Source of the DNA: Bacteroidales bacterium
GTDB taxonomy: Bacteria > Bacteroidota > Bacteroidia > Bacteroidales > Paludibacteraceae
Direction of reading: 5' to 3'
Assembly: GCA_015061115.1 (NCBI GenBank)
Contig: SUXE01000005.1
Coordinates: 1-64,000, forward strand
DNA length: 64,000 bases
The translations under genes and the position numbers were made by a program. Below are positions 34,231 to 43,733 of the stretch, in pieces. The notes beneath the pieces were generated by a model. It made no database searches. It was not told the DNA's origin and worked only from the letters and a program-made list of their open reading frames with translations. The first letter of the stretch is position 1. Every line of letters starts with the position of its first letter.

Positions 34231-34806
34231 TTATCGTAATATTTTGAAAACTCCGTTTTCTTCGATTTTGATTATCTTCGACGGTGATGATGGCGTTTTA
34301 TCGTCGCGTCTGAATTTTACAACATAATCAGCGGCGTTCAATATCTCTTCGCTGATTTCTGCGAAAAATTTGGCTGATGGTTCACCGGAGATGTTGGCTG
34401 ATGTGGAGACGATCGGGAAACCGAATCTTTCACATAATGCGTGGCTGAACTTCTCTTTCGTCACTCTGATGCCGACACTTCCGTCTTCGGCAATCACATT
34501 GGGTGCCAACCCCTTTGCTTTGGAATAGATGATGGTAGTAGGGGTGTCTGAACACTCAATCAGATCCCATGCGATATCCGGCATGGCGTCGGTGTATAGA
34601 GGAATGCGTCCAGGTGCGTCGACAAGCAAAATCATCGACTTGGAGTCGGCTCTACGTTTGATCTCAAACACCTTCTTCACCGCTGCTTCATTTCTCGCGT
34701 CGCAACCAATACCCCAGATGGTGTCTGTAGGGTAGACAATAATTCCGCCGTTACGTAGTGTGTCTATTGCGGCTTTAATATCTTCTTTGTCGTAGTTCTC
34801 GTTCAT
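34231..34806 (-). CDS. tsaC: L-threonylcarbamoyladenylate synthase (YrdC/Sua5 family)
   Basis: Makes threonylcarbamoyl-AMP from threonine, bicarbonate and ATP, the first step of tRNA t6A37 modification. The 191-residue protein is a stand-alone YrdC domain. It has YPTDTIWGIGCDARNEAAV near 22-40, the nucleotide-binding KRR segment that follows, and the STSANISGE motif near 136-144. There is no C-terminal Sua5 extension, so tsaC is the better name than sua5. Its ATG overlaps the lptB stop (TAATG), which suggests translational coupling as the last gene of the operon. Confidence 0.92.
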   Translation of the reverse strand: MNENYDKEDIKAAIDTLRNGGIIVYPTDTIWGIGCDARNEAAVKKVFEIKRRADSKSMILLVDAPGRIPLYTDAMPDIAWDLIECSDTPTTIIYSKAKGLAPNVIAEDGSVGIRVTKEKFSHALCERFGFPIVSTSANISGEPSAKFFAEISEEILNAADYVVKFRRDDKTPSSPSKIIKIEENGVFKILR

Positions 34807-35645
34807 TACTCTTCTCTTTTTCTGCGTTTCAACTCAAAGTCTCTACCCAAATATTTCTCCTTAACGATGGTGTTTGCCGCAAGCTCCTCAGGTGTGCCCT
34901 TGAATAGGATCTTGCCTTCGAAAAGCAGATAAGCACGGTCTGTGATCTGCAATGTCTCATCCACGTTATGGTCTGTGATAAGGATTCCGATATTCTTGTC
35001 CTTAAGCTTCCACACGATATTCTGGATGTCGGCTACAGCGATAGGGTCGACTCCGGCAAACGGTTCGTCGAGCATGATGAATTTAGGCTCGATTGCCAGG
35101 CATCGCGCGATCTCTGTTCTTCGGCGCTCACCTCCGGAAAGACGGTCACCAAGGTTGTGGCGGACGTGGTTGAGGTTGAACTCGTCGATGAGGCTCTCCA
35201 ACTTCTCTTTCTGATACTCTTTGGAGAAATTTGTCATCTCAAGAACGGCTTTGATATTGTCCTCCACGCTCATCTTTCTGAATACAGATGCCTCCTGAGG
35301 AAGGTATCCCACTCCCTTTTGCGCTCTTCTGTAGACGGGATCTTTGGTGATCTCTTCGTTGTCGAGGAAGATGCGTCCTGCGTTTGGCACTATAAGACCT
35401 GTGGTCATATAGAATGTTGTGGTTTTTCCTGCTCCGTTCGGACCGAGCAAACCTACAATCTCTCCCTGCTTCACGTTGATTGACACATTGTTGGCGACGG
35501 TACGTTCACCATACTTTTTCACCAACCCTTCTGTACGCAGCGTCATACGTCCCTCTTCGATGACAATCTCCTCTTTTGAGTTGAGCATGGCTTGCTGCAT
35601 TGCCTCGATTTCTGCTGCTGATATTTCTATCTTGTTTTCACTCAT
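34806..35645 (-). CDS. lptB: LPS export ABC transporter ATP-binding protein LptB
   Basis: Cytoplasmic ATPase that drives LPS extraction from the inner membrane with LptFG and LptC. The 279-residue protein starts at ATG 35645 ([16 protein letters not shown]); a longer reading from 35705 would run back into cdd. It has Walker [10 protein letters not shown], the Q-loop segment [13 protein letters not shown] typical of LptB, signature [15 protein letters not shown], Walker [14 protein letters not shown] and the H-loop ITDHNV. An N-terminal extension of about 37 residues precedes the NBD. It shares a TAATG overlap with tsaC. Confidence 0.93.
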   Translation of the reverse strand: MSENKIEISAAEIEAMQQAMLNSKEEIVIEEGRMTLRTEGLVKKYGERTVANNVSINVKQGEIVGLLGPNGAGKTTTFYMTTGLIVPNAGRIFLDNEEITKDPVYRRAQKGVGYLPQEASVFRKMSVEDNIKAVLEMTNFSKEYQKEKLESLIDEFNLNHVRHNLGDRLSGGERRRTEIARCLAIEPKFIMLDEPFAGVDPIAVADIQNIVWKLKDKNIGILITDHNVDETLQITDRAYLLFEGKILFKGTPEELAANTIVKEKYLGRDFELKRRKREE

Positions 35646-35670
35646 GACATTCAATTTCTGTGGTTGCTCC

Positions 35671-36138
35671 TTACATATCAAATGAGAAAGGAAGGAACGA
35701 GCCAACTCCTTTTATATGGTAAATCACATCTGTCCCGTAGAGATAAAAATCGATTGCTTTTCCACCTCTTCTTTCTGTCTCCAACAACACTTGCAGGCAG
35801 GCTGCGCATGGCACGATTGGCTGGGCTAAAAATTTGCCTTCTGTCTCAGCCGCGATAGCCAACGCAACGACAGCTTCTTTTGGATACTGTGCTCCACATG
35901 CAAACACTGCTGTACGTTCGGCGCACAATCCGCTTGGGTATGCCACGTTTTCCTGGTTGGATCCGCAGACGGTATGGTTGCCATCCGTCTCCAATGCTGC
36001 TCCTACATGGAATTTGGAGTAGGGCGCGTAAGACGTTTTTGTGGCATCTTTGGCTTTGTTGATCAACTGCTTGACGTTGTCTGGCAGTTCATCGTATGCT
36101 ACCTCGCTATATTCGATTTTCTTGACTTTGCTTATCAT
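35671..36138 (-). CDS. cdd: Cytidine deaminase
   Basis: Zn-dependent deamination of cytidine and deoxycytidine to uridines in pyrimidine salvage. The 155-residue protein has the substrate segment FHVGAALE (43-50), the catalytic CAE motif with Cys72 and Glu74 ([10 protein letters not shown]), and the second zinc motif PCAAC with Cys111 and Cys114. This makes it the small homotetrameric type. It overlaps the upstream diacylglycerol kinase gene by 4 nt (ATGA) and lies 25 nt before lptB. Confidence 0.95.
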   Translation of the reverse strand: MISKVKKIEYSEVAYDELPDNVKQLINKAKDATKTSYAPYSKFHVGAALETDGNHTVCGSNQENVAYPSGLCAERTAVFACGAQYPKEAVVALAIAAETEGKFLAQPIVPCAACLQVLLETERRGGKAIDFYLYGTDVIYHIKGVGSFLPFSFDM

Positions 36139-37052
36139 AAATTGTCAATCACTTTGTTAAGAAAGAACTTGTTGTCTTGCTTTGGCATCATCACTTTCAA
36201 ACCGTGGTGGATGATGCGTATGTGGATATCTTTCTCTTCCAATACTGGTTCTCCATCAATGTGGAATTCTCCGCTCTCTTCTCTGCACAGAGTGATATCA
36301 GTTGCCTCTACGAATGTGAAGTATCTTGATTTGAGAAGTGTTTTTGTCATCAGCTGTGCGATAATCGCAGGAATGGCGAACATTGTGAACGGCTTGAGGA
36401 TGCAGACGTTTAGTTTTCCATCTGCTATATTGGCCTCTGGCGCGATGTAAGCGTTGTTGCCCCACTGTGCGGCGTTGGCGATTGTGATGAGGAATGCCTT
36501 CTGCAGCACGGCCATACTGTTGGCTTTGATGACGTAGTTGTATGGCTTGTAGTTCCAGTATTCCCTGCACATTGTCTTGATGTAGGTCATCAATCCTCTG
36601 GTTTTCTGGTTGCTGAATGAGTGGCTCACGTGAGCGTCGAATCCAGTGCCGCAAGTGCAGAAGAAACATCTGTCGTTGGCTTTAGCATAGTCGATATGCT
36701 CCTCACTTGCCTCGTTTATCTGTTGTAGAGCTCTGGATGGACTCATTGAGTAGCCAAGGTGTCGTCCAAGACCGTTGCCGGAACCAAGTGGGATGATAGC
36801 CAGAGCGGTGTTGGTGTGGACTATCGCCGACGCGATTTCGTTCACAGTACCGTCTCCTCCACAAGCCACTACGATGTCGTATCCATCAGCGGATAGTTGT
36901 TGGGCAAGCTCTTTACCGTGTCCTGCATATTGAGTGTAGACGATTTTGGGCTCGAATTTCTCTTTGTCCAACGTCTTCTCAATAAGCTCAGGAAGGGATT
37001 CCTTGCTTTTGGTTCCACTTTTGGGATTTATTATGAAAGCGATCTTTTTCAT
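36135..37052 (-). CDS. Diacylglycerol/lipid kinase family protein (YegS/DagK-like)
   Basis: A 305-residue soluble lipid kinase of the DAGK catalytic family, presumably phosphorylating diacylglycerol or a related lipid for phospholipid recycling. The nucleotide-binding GGDGTVNEIAS motif is near 68-78, followed by PLGSGNGLGRHLGY near 93-106. The N-terminus has the typical FIINPKSGTKSK. The C-terminal beta domain includes GEFHIDGEPV. It begins 5 nt after parE and overlaps cdd by 4 nt. The exact substrate is not evident. Confidence 0.9.
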   Translation of the reverse strand: MKKIAFIINPKSGTKSKESLPELIEKTLDKEKFEPKIVYTQYAGHGKELAQQLSADGYDIVVACGGDGTVNEIASAIVHTNTALAIIPLGSGNGLGRHLGYSMSPSRALQQINEASEEHIDYAKANDRCFFCTCGTGFDAHVSHSFSNQKTRGLMTYIKTMCREYWNYKPYNYVIKANSMAVLQKAFLITIANAAQWGNNAYIAPEANIADGKLNVCILKPFTMFAIPAIIAQLMTKTLLKSRYFTFVEATDITLCREESGEFHIDGEPVLEEKDIHIRIIHHGLKVMMPKQDNKFFLNKVIDNL

Positions 37053-37057
37053 TCTGT

Positions 37058-38989
37058 TTAATCTTCAACGGCATCTTCCTCTACCTGTAGGTTCTCAATG
37101 ATAAGTTCCTGACGTTCGAGAGTGTTGACACCCATATAGAAACTTAGGATTTCAGCTACGGCATCCTCTTTTCTTAGCTGCACTTGGTCGAGACGGATGT
37201 TTTTGCCGATCACATCACGGAACTCTTCTGGGGAAATCTCACCCAGACCCTTGAATCGTGTGATCTCAGCGTTTTTGCCGATAGCCTTGATTGCGTTTTC
37301 TCTCTCCACTTCGTCGTAGCAATAGAAAGTGCGTTGCTTGTCGCGTACACGGAAAAGTGGAGTCTGAAGAATATATACGTGGCCTTTCTTCACCAGGTCG
37401 GGGAAGAACTGAAGGAAGAAGGTCAGAAGAAGTAGACGGATGTGCATTCCGTCGACATCGGCATCGGTAGCGATAATGACTCTGTTGTAACGTAATCCTT
37501 CCAGACCATCCTCGATATTGAGGGCGGCTTGAAGAAGAGTCATCTCTTCGTTCTCGTAAACCATTTTCTTCGACTTTCCGTAAAGGTTTTTGGGCTTACC
37601 TCTAAGGCTGAATACAGCCTGTGTGTTCACATCACGTATCTTAGTGATACTTCCTGATGCGGAATCTCCCTCGGTGATGAAGATGCTTGTTATATCACGA
37701 GTGTCGATGTCTCCTTTAGGAGCTTTGTTGTCGTTGAAGTGGATACTGCAGTCACGAAGCTTTTTGTTGTGAAGGTTGATCTTCTTTGTACGCTCCTTTG
37801 CAGCTTTCGACACTCCTGCTAAAGCTTTACGTTCTTTTTCAGATTCCTTGATTTTCTCCAACATCTTCTCTGCCACATCAGCATGGATATGGAGAAATTT
37901 GTCGAGTTTGTCAGCCACAAAGTCGTTGACATATTTGTTGATAGAGATTCCGTCCCCTCCAGGCGACATCTCTTTCGAACTTAGTTTGTTCTTTGTCTGG
38001 CTTTCAAACATCGGTTCCTCGACGTTGATTGCGATAGCACCCACAATACCGTTGCGGATGTCAGCAAGGTCAAGGTTCTTATTGAAAAACTCTTTGATTG
38101 TCTTTCCTATAGCCTCACGGAAAGCTGTCTGGTGAGGACCGCCAAGAGACGTGTTCTGTCCGTTGACGAAAGAGTAGTATTCTTCGTTGTTCTGGTCGGC
38201 ATGAGTAAGCGCTATCTCTAGTTCGTCATCCTTGAAATGGATGATAGGGTAGAGAGCGTCAGATGTCATTCTGTCGTTAAGAAGATCCTGCAGACCATTC
38301 TTCGACGACACTTTCTTGCCGTTGTATAGGATTGTCAGTCCAGTGTTCAGATATGCGTAGTTCTGAAGCTGTTCCTCGATGAAGTCTTTGCGGAAAGAGT
38401 AGTTTTCGAAAATGGTGTTGTCTGGCTCAAATTCAACGAATGTGCCACGTGGTTCATTTTCTGTGTTGTCAACTATTCCTGTGTCCGAGACCAGTTTGCC
38501 TTGTTTGAACTCCATGCGTCGGCATTTGCCGTCACGGTATGCGCCGACAGCGAACTTCCAAGATAGGGCGTTCACTGCTTTCAAACCGACACCGTTAAGT
38601 CCGACAGATTTTTTGAAGGCTTTCGAATCGTATTTACCACCAGAGTTCAGTTTTGACACAGCCATCATCATCACATCGTCTCCAGTCTTGTTTGTTCCCA
38701 AAGGAATACCACGGCCATTATCGCGAATACGGACTTTTCCATCAGCCATAGTCACTTCGATCTGCTTGCCTTCTCCCATACGGTATTCGTCGATAGAGTT
38801 GTCTATAGCCTCTTTGATCAGGATATAGATACCGTCGTCGGAATGAGAACCGTCGCCTGCGCGTCCGATATACATACCATATCTAAGACGGATGTGCTCT
38901 ATGTCCTCGAGGTGACGGATGTTGTTTTCGTCATAGGTCACTGACTTGTCTGCAACTGGTTGTTTTGAAAAATCTAATTCTTCTGCCAT
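37058..38989 (-). CDS. parE: DNA topoisomerase IV subunit B (ParE)/GyrB-type ATPase
   Basis: ATPase subunit of a type IIA topoisomerase that decatenates daughter chromosomes. The 643-residue protein starts at ATG 38989 ([10 protein letters not shown]). The GHKL domain has [12 protein letters not shown] with the Mg-binding Asn, [10 protein letters not shown] and [15 protein letters not shown] transducer domain with [10 protein letters not shown] follows. The TOPRIM part carries [10 protein letters not shown] and [10 protein letters not shown]. The length and short C-terminus, without a GyrB insertion, favour ParE, although GyrB cannot be fully excluded without a comparison. It lies within a minus-strand operon between DUF4294 and the lipid kinase gene. 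Confidence 0.9.
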   Translation of the reverse strand: MAEELDFSKQPVADKSVTYDENNIRHLEDIEHIRLRYGMYIGRAGDGSHSDDGIYILIKEAIDNSIDEYRMGEGKQIEVTMADGKVRIRDNGRGIPLGTNKTGDDVMMMAVSKLNSGGKYDSKAFKKSVGLNGVGLKAVNALSWKFAVGAYRDGKCRRMEFKQGKLVSDTGIVDNTENEPRGTFVEFEPDNTIFENYSFRKDFIEEQLQNYAYLNTGLTILYNGKKVSSKNGLQDLLNDRMTSDALYPIIHFKDDELEIALTHADQNNEEYYSFVNGQNTSLGGPHQTAFREAIGKTIKEFFNKNLDLADIRNGIVGAIAINVEEPMFESQTKNKLSSKEMSPGGDGISINKYVNDFVADKLDKFLHIHADVAEKMLEKIKESEKERKALAGVSKAAKERTKKINLHNKKLRDCSIHFNDNKAPKGDIDTRDITSIFITEGDSASGSITKIRDVNTQAVFSLRGKPKNLYGKSKKMVYENEEMTLLQAALNIEDGLEGLRYNRVIIATDADVDGMHIRLLLLTFFLQFFPDLVKKGHVYILQTPLFRVRDKQRTFYCYDEVERENAIKAIGKNAEITRFKGLGEISPEEFRDVIGKNIRLDQVQLRKEDAVAEILSFYMGVNTLERQELIIENLQVEEDAVED

Positions 38990-39029
38990 TGTATAGTTCT
39001 TTGTATTGCCGATGCAAGTGCTTGGCTGA

Positions 39030-39629
39030 TTATAGTTGTCCGCTCTCCACAAGTAGGATTATGCGGTTGACAATCTGGTTTTCTTCTTTTGTCTCGTCGA
39101 AACCTGTTTTCAGGTCGGCTCCGAGGAACTTTGCGAATCCTTGCCAAAAGAATGCACGGAATCCTCCACGAAGTTCCTTGACGATCTCATATCCCGTCAT
39201 ATCGCATTCTCTGTCAACAAGAGTGATGAGCATTTTTCCTTGGCGTAGAGAAAGCTGTTTGAGCATCGGCTCATATTGCTTGTATATCTCGTCTTCTTTT
39301 TGTTTCATGAAAGCTTTCTTCTCTTTGTCGCTCATTCCCTCCATTTGTGCATGAAGGTCTTTTAGCATGGACCCGATAAGTTTTGCCCAAGGAAGAGTCC
39401 TTTTAACATCACGTACTGTACGCCAGTAGAATTTTTCCTGTTTTTCGTTTTTGAATTTCAGAGGAGGAAAAACATATAGGTTAGGAAGTCCAGCCACAAG
39501 GATTGTGTCTCCGTTTTCCACAATGGCACGGAACACTGTGCCTTCTTCATTCTTTATCTCTGACGCATTGCAGACAGAGCAGAAAAAGACACTCAAAATA
39601 GACAATATATGTAAGATTCTCTTCGTCAT
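39030..39629 (-). CDS. DUF4294 domain-containing secreted protein
   Basis: A 199-residue protein with a signal peptide ([20 protein letters not shown], cleavage near NASE). The DUF4294 domain spans roughly 30-190 and contains [34 protein letters not shown] and the conserved [20 protein letters not shown] block. The domain is restricted to Bacteroidetes and has no assigned function. The ATG at 39629 is chosen because the -7 element at 39663-39670 would place the transcript start near 39656, downstream of a longer candidate start at 39665. It is the first gene of the operon leading to parE. Confidence 0.85.
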   Translation of the reverse strand: MTKRILHILSILSVFFCSVCNASEIKNEEGTVFRAIVENGDTILVAGLPNLYVFPPLKFKNEKQEKFYWRTVRDVKRTLPWAKLIGSMLKDLHAQMEGMSDKEKKAFMKQKEDEIYKQYEPMLKQLSLRQGKMLITLVDRECDMTGYEIVKELRGGFRAFFWQGFAKFLGADLKTGFDETKEENQIVNRIILLVESGQL

Positions 39630-39662
39630 AATATTGCTTACACTTATGGCTTCTCTATTTTG

Positions 39663-39670
39663 CAAATATA
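39663..39670 (-). promoter_or_regulatory. Promoter -7 element for the DUF4294-parE-tsaC operon
   Basis: Minus-strand TATATTTG. The six genes downstream are spaced from -4 to 40 nt and no terminator is visible among them. Confidence 0.6.
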
Positions 39671-39807
39671 GTATTTTTTGAGTAAAAATGTCCTTGCTTT
39701 TTGATCAAAAGCAAATTTGAGTCTGTGAATTAACAAAATTTTATGAAATACGAAATGGGTGATGCCAAACAATTTAGCATTTAGTGTTTTACATTTCTAA
39801 TGGTATA

Positions 39808-41025
39808 TTATTCCGCATATTTCGTCGGAAACCATGCTGTGATCAATCCAATGGAAAGGACGGAGATGATTATGATCACGATGTCCCAGAATTGTACGGC
39901 GACGGGGTAGTATTCAATTACGAAGTCGGAGCCTTCACTTAGTTTTATGATTCCAAACCAACTTTGTAGTCCGCATAGAAGTAGACCAAGCACAACTCCT
40001 GCGATACAACCGATGGCGGTCACCATCCAACCTTCAAGCAGGAAGATCCTGCGGATTGTACTGTCTGTCGCACCAAGATGTTTAAGTGTCTGTATGTCAT
40101 TTTTTTTCTCGATGATGAGCATGGAAAGTGATCCGATGATGTTGACTATGGCAATCATCAGGACGAAGAACAAGATGAGGAATGTCACCCATTTCTCCAC
40201 CTGAAGCATTCTGTAGAAATCGGCATGCAGAGTCTCTTTGTCGAGCACTTCAAATGTATATCCGTCGACACAGGACAATATCTTTTCAATCTGTTTCTGG
40301 ATAGACGCTATGTCTGCTCCTTCTTCTGTTTTGATATCTATATGTGAGATTTCGTGTGGTCCGTATCCATACATCTCTCTGGCCACGTTGATGGGGACGA
40401 ATGCGAATTTGGAATCCGTTTCCTGTTGGTTGACGGAATAAAGTCCGCTCACGAATATCTGCATTTGGTTGAATGCTCCTTCTGGATTGGAGATGTTTAG
40501 TTTGGCATCATGGATGGGAGCATAGAGTGTTACTGGCTGTACGAAGTGGATGCTGGCATTCAGTTGGGCGGCAAGTGCCACTCCAAGCACCATATACGGC
40601 ACATCATCTTTGCCTATGTTGAATTCACCTGCGTAGACGATGTCTTTTTTGATTATTTTGTAGTAGTTGTCATCCACACCGCACAGCGTGGCAGAAGTCT
40701 GTTTCTCACCATTCATTAGCACCGCACCGTCGGATAAGACAGGGGCTTGTGCCTGGATGCCTTTTATTTTTCTGATTTCCGCTATTTGGGGCAGAGTGTC
40801 GGGGAATGTTTTGCCCTCCTTGGGTTGGATTCTCAAATCAGGGTCGAACGACGAATATAGGTCGCCCACCACACTTTGGAATCCATTGTAGACGCTAAGA
40901 ATACATACGAGGGCCAACGATGCCACACAGATGCCTGTGGCGCATACGCCAGAGACAATGTTGATGGCATTCTGCTTCTTCTTTGAGAAGAGATAGCGTA
41001 GGGCGACTCGTAGCTCGAAACGCAT
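39808..41025 (-). CDS. ABC transporter permease, LolE/FtsX-like
   Basis: A 405-residue inner-membrane permease of the FtsX/MacB fold, like LolC/E. One membrane segment lies near 20-45 (NIVSGVCATGICVASLALVC), followed by a large periplasmic domain (about 50-270). Three membrane segments lie near 278-302, 325-350 and 372-395. In Bacteroidetes this gene type often follows rbfA, as here with a 5-nt gap. It would act with a separate LolD-type ATPase encoded elsewhere, probably in lipoprotein release. Substrate is inferred from family, not shown. Confidence 0.88.
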   Translation of the reverse strand: MRFELRVALRYLFSKKKQNAINIVSGVCATGICVASLALVCILSVYNGFQSVVGDLYSSFDPDLRIQPKEGKTFPDTLPQIAEIRKIKGIQAQAPVLSDGAVLMNGEKQTSATLCGVDDNYYKIIKKDIVYAGEFNIGKDDVPYMVLGVALAAQLNASIHFVQPVTLYAPIHDAKLNISNPEGAFNQMQIFVSGLYSVNQQETDSKFAFVPINVAREMYGYGPHEISHIDIKTEEGADIASIQKQIEKILSCVDGYTFEVLDKETLHADFYRMLQVEKWVTFLILFFVLMIAIVNIIGSLSMLIIEKKNDIQTLKHLGATDSTIRRIFLLEGWMVTAIGCIAGVVLGLLLCGLQSWFGIIKLSEGSDFVIEYYPVAVQFWDIVIIIISVLSIGLITAWFPTKYAE

Positions 41026-41030
41026 TGTGG

Positions 41031-41420
41031 TTAATCTTTTTGAGGTTCAGAGTCGTTCTCCTCTGCTGCGTTCACAGCATCTCTGTCGATAGCAAGCAGA
41101 CGGTCGATAGTCTCTAGCTTGTCAAGAGTCTCGTCAAGTTTGAAAATCAATTCTGGAATCACACGTACCTGATTCTTGATTCTCTTTCCTAGTTCATAAC
41201 GGATGCTGCGGCTGCTGTTTTTCAATGTCTCTATCACATATTCGCTCTGTGACTGAGGAAAAACGCTGATGTAGGCTTTTGCAACACTCAGATCTGGCGA
41301 GATTCTCACCTCTGATACAGAAAGGATAGTCCCTTTGAAAGTGGAAGAGACGTGGATGAACATGTCACCCAACTCTTTCTGTAGTAGTCTCTCAATTCTA
41401 TTTAATCTTGTATTCTCCAT
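41031..41420 (-). CDS. rbfA: 30S ribosome-binding factor A
   Basis: Cold-shock-related ribosome maturation factor that binds the 30S subunit and assists 16S rRNA 5'-end processing. The 129-residue protein has the RbfA KH-like fold. It starts NRIERLLQKELGDMF, has the conserved ISPDLSVAKAYISVFP strand-turn, and RSIRYELGKRIKNQVRVIPE with the family's kinked helix. The acidic tail of about 17 residues is variable in the family. It is the first gene of a two-gene operon with the LolE-like permease. Confidence 0.95.
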   Translation of the reverse strand: MENTRLNRIERLLQKELGDMFIHVSSTFKGTILSVSEVRISPDLSVAKAYISVFPQSQSEYVIETLKNSSRSIRYELGKRIKNQVRVIPELIFKLDETLDKLETIDRLLAIDRDAVNAAEENDSEPQKD

Positions 41421-41440
41421 ATTCTTTTGGTTTTTGCTCG

Positions 41441-41448
41441 CAAAGGTA
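41441..41448 (-). promoter_or_regulatory. Promoter -7 element for rbfA
   Basis: Minus-strand TACCTTTG, 21 bp before the rbfA ATG. Confidence 0.6.
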
Positions 41449-41500
41449 ATGATTTTTCGTCAACTTCTAACTCTTAAAATTTCATTCTTGGAGATAAACA

Positions 41501-41533
41501 AAAAAAATCGAGCGACGGAATTCCGTCGCTCGA
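41501..41533 (-). terminator. Terminator after the 41561 lipoprotein gene
   Basis: A perfect 26-bp palindrome with 13-bp arms (TCGAGCGACGGAA / TTCCGTCGCTCGA) at 41508-41533. On the minus strand it is followed by seven T. Confidence 0.9.
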
Positions 41534-41560
41534 CTTATGTTTTTAAGATTTCCTTAAATC

Positions 41561-43102
41561 TTATTTTGCCTTAGGTGCGATGTGGATAGAAACTTTCACA
41601 TAAGACCATCCTGTCTGGTCAAATGATCCGTCTTCCTTAGCTCCTACACCCTGAAGACCCTTGTAAGCAGAAACCATGATCTTGTAGTCCTTGCTGTTGA
41701 TAGCATGCTGTACAGGAGCGTTCTCTTCACCGATGATGTAACCCTCACCTACGTTGATTGAAGAGAATGCACCATTCTCGTCAAGCTGGCCTGGCCACAA
41801 GTAAACTACTAGAGTAAGCTCACCAACCTCGTTGATGTATGGCTTGCCATCCTCGTTAACCTTACCTACGTAAGAAGGATATAGAGAGCAGATGTCGTCA
41901 ACCTTGATCTGAACCTTGTTGCCCTTCTGAACAAATACGTATGCGCCCTCACCATTACCGTTTGTAACACCGATGTGCTCCTCACCTTCGATAGCTGCGT
42001 TCATGTAAAGCTTGTCACCATTCTGGATAGCAAAGTCATCAGCGATTACGATGTACTCAGCATTGATGTCAAGGTCGATTAGCAAGTTAGTCTCACAAGT
42101 AGGTGGAACTATAGTAGTGTCTGGGTTGCCTGGGTTGAAAGGAGGTACGTTAGGAGTCCATGTTCCGTGGATCTCTGAAGAAGTTACCAACTCGTCACAT
42201 ACAACAAGACCGCTTGGACAAGCTCCGTTCAAAAGTGTTACTTTCTTGCCTGGAGCGTAGATGTGACAGTTCATGTTGCGACCCTCAAATGTGATATCAC
42301 CAGTAGGAACGATGATTACATTGTGATCCATAGTAGTGATGTTGCCATCTGTTGGGAATGTGTTCCAGTTACCCTCGCACCAAGGTGCTTTTGCCTTATC
42401 ATTAGAACCAGCAACTGAACCATTCTGGAAATAAGTCTGATCTACAACGATAACTTTGTAATCAGCGAAGCTGTGCTCTTCGTAAGTGAATGTAGAAGTC
42501 TCTCCAGGATTCTGACCACCGTAGTTGACAGTAGTTGCTGGAGTGTTCAATGCATCTGCAATGAATTTCTCTGTCTGTGCGAAAGCGTTGTCAAACCATT
42601 CGTCACCTACGTTAACAATTGCACGCTTTCCTCCATTCTTGTTCAAACCTGAAAGATCACAATTTGAACCTGTAAGTAGCAATCCCTGATCGTTTGGCTC
42701 AAGACTCTGCTTATCTCCCTGCTCGTTGATGAACCAAGACCAAGTTCTACGGTTGTTGTCTAGAGTACCAGCAGCATAATTCTTAACTGCCCAACCGTTC
42801 TCGCCGTGGAAGAAACCTGTTCCCTTATTACAGATTACATTGACATAATTTACTGAGATATTTTTGGTTACCTCTAGAGGCTCACCATTCTCATCCTGAA
42901 CGTATACAACGCTCATGTCATTTCCTGCCTGTGTAGGAGAAACATTCATAGATCCATCACCGAAGCCTCTGGTGATAGCAGAAACCTCTTTTAGGTTTAG
43001 AACCTGCTTTGAAGAATCTTCACCTCCCAATAGTGAATTCTCTTCACTTGTACATGCTGCTAATGCAAGTGCTGCACAAGAAAATGCAAATAATTTTTTC
43101 AT
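41561..43102 (-). CDS. Large lipoprotein of unknown function
   Basis: A 513-residue protein starting MKKLFAFSCAALALAACTS, a lipoprotein signal with lipobox LAAC and lipidated Cys17; an in-frame ATG nine codons upstream adds only polar residues. The mature part is Gly/Asn-rich and beta-rich, with a Pro/Thr linker near 330-345 (NVPPFNPGNPDTTIVPP) that separates two domains. The first resembles surface adhesins in composition; the second (about 345-513) is a probable Ig-like or jelly-roll domain. I do not recognise the family. A promoter element 128 bp upstream predicts a long 5' leader. It is flanked by a strong terminator. Confidence 0.7.
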   Translation of the reverse strand: MKKLFAFSCAALALAACTSEENSLLGGEDSSKQVLNLKEVSAITRGFGDGSMNVSPTQAGNDMSVVYVQDENGEPLEVTKNISVNYVNVICNKGTGFFHGENGWAVKNYAAGTLDNNRRTWSWFINEQGDKQSLEPNDQGLLLTGSNCDLSGLNKNGGKRAIVNVGDEWFDNAFAQTEKFIADALNTPATTVNYGGQNPGETSTFTYEEHSFADYKVIVVDQTYFQNGSVAGSNDKAKAPWCEGNWNTFPTDGNITTMDHNVIIVPTGDITFEGRNMNCHIYAPGKKVTLLNGACPSGLVVCDELVTSSEIHGTWTPNVPPFNPGNPDTTIVPPTCETNLLIDLDINAEYIVIADDFAIQNGDKLYMNAAIEGEEHIGVTNGNGEGAYVFVQKGNKVQIKVDDICSLYPSYVGKVNEDGKPYINEVGELTLVVYLWPGQLDENGAFSSINVGEGYIIGEENAPVQHAINSKDYKIMVSAYKGLQGVGAKEDGSFDQTGWSYVKVSIHIAPKAK

Positions 43103-43229
43103 TTTGTTTTTTTTAGTTTTATTAATCAACTAATCTCTTCAACCTCTCCGATTTGTTTATATTATTTTTTGCTTAGTCTCAAGTTACTCACATTTGCTCA
43201 CAATTGTGTAGTCTTTATAAAAAACAATG

Positions 43230-43237
43230 CAAAGATA
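43230..43237 (-). promoter_or_regulatory. Promoter -7 element for the 41561-43102 lipoprotein
   Basis: Minus-strand TATCTTTG. The start would lie about 120 nt upstream of the ATG, leaving an unusually long leader with no evident conserved structure. Confidence 0.5.
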
Positions 43238-43502
43238 ATGTCTTTTTTATGTTCAACAAGAAATTTTCTTTATTTTTTATAAATATGCTATTTTTTGTTT
43301 TTTGAACAAATGTCGGCTGTTTTTATACAAAAAATATGCATAAAATTATGCTTGAGTGATTCAAAAATAAGTAAAAATGTAGACTGGAACGGCGTTTCTG
43401 AAAATCTCCTGTGTATATGGTAAATGTATAAATTCTAGACGTCTTGAAATATATGTTGATTTTCGGTTAAGTTTTTTTAACTTTTCATATCTCTTTTTTT
43501 CG
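43238..43502. other. AT-rich divergent intergenic region
   Basis: No gene seen between the divergent lipoprotein and small-protein transcription units. The sequence is T-rich with no distinct repeats. Confidence 0.5.
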
Positions 43503-43510
43503 TATTTTTG
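43503..43510 (+). promoter_or_regulatory. Promoter -7 element for the small protein and porE-like gene
   Basis: TATTTTTG. Transcription would start near 43517, after an ATG at 43513, which makes ATG 43531 the likely start of the small gene. Confidence 0.6.
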
Positions 43511-43530
43511 TGATGAAAAAACATGTTTTT

Positions 43531-43668
43531 ATGGCAGACGGATATTTGGAAAGTCGTTTTGACGCGTATGAGAAAAAGAAAGCAGAGTGGGAACGAAAAA
43601 AGAAACTCGGCTTGTTGAAAAAGAAAAAAACTTCTTCAGTCGCTAATCAGACTGAGTCGAATAAATAA
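43531..43668 (+). CDS. Small basic conserved-looking protein, 45 aa
   Basis: A 45-residue product, MADGYLESRFDAYEKKKAEW followed by a Lys-rich stretch (ERKKKLGLLKKKK) and a polar tail. Short proteins beginning MAD-YLE with a Tyr and Lys/Arg-rich helix are common in Bacteroidales as hypothetical proteins. The upstream ATG at 43513 is discounted because it precedes the predicted transcription start. The gene lies 65 nt before the porE-like gene and may share its transcript. It would probably form one charged helix. Function unknown. Confidence 0.6.
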   Translation: MADGYLESRFDAYEKKKAEWERKKKLGLLKKKKTSSVANQTESNK

Positions 43669-43733
43669 ATATAACAAATAATCGTATGTCGTTGTATGGA
43701 CAGATTGATTCATTTGCTTTAATTTGAATATTT

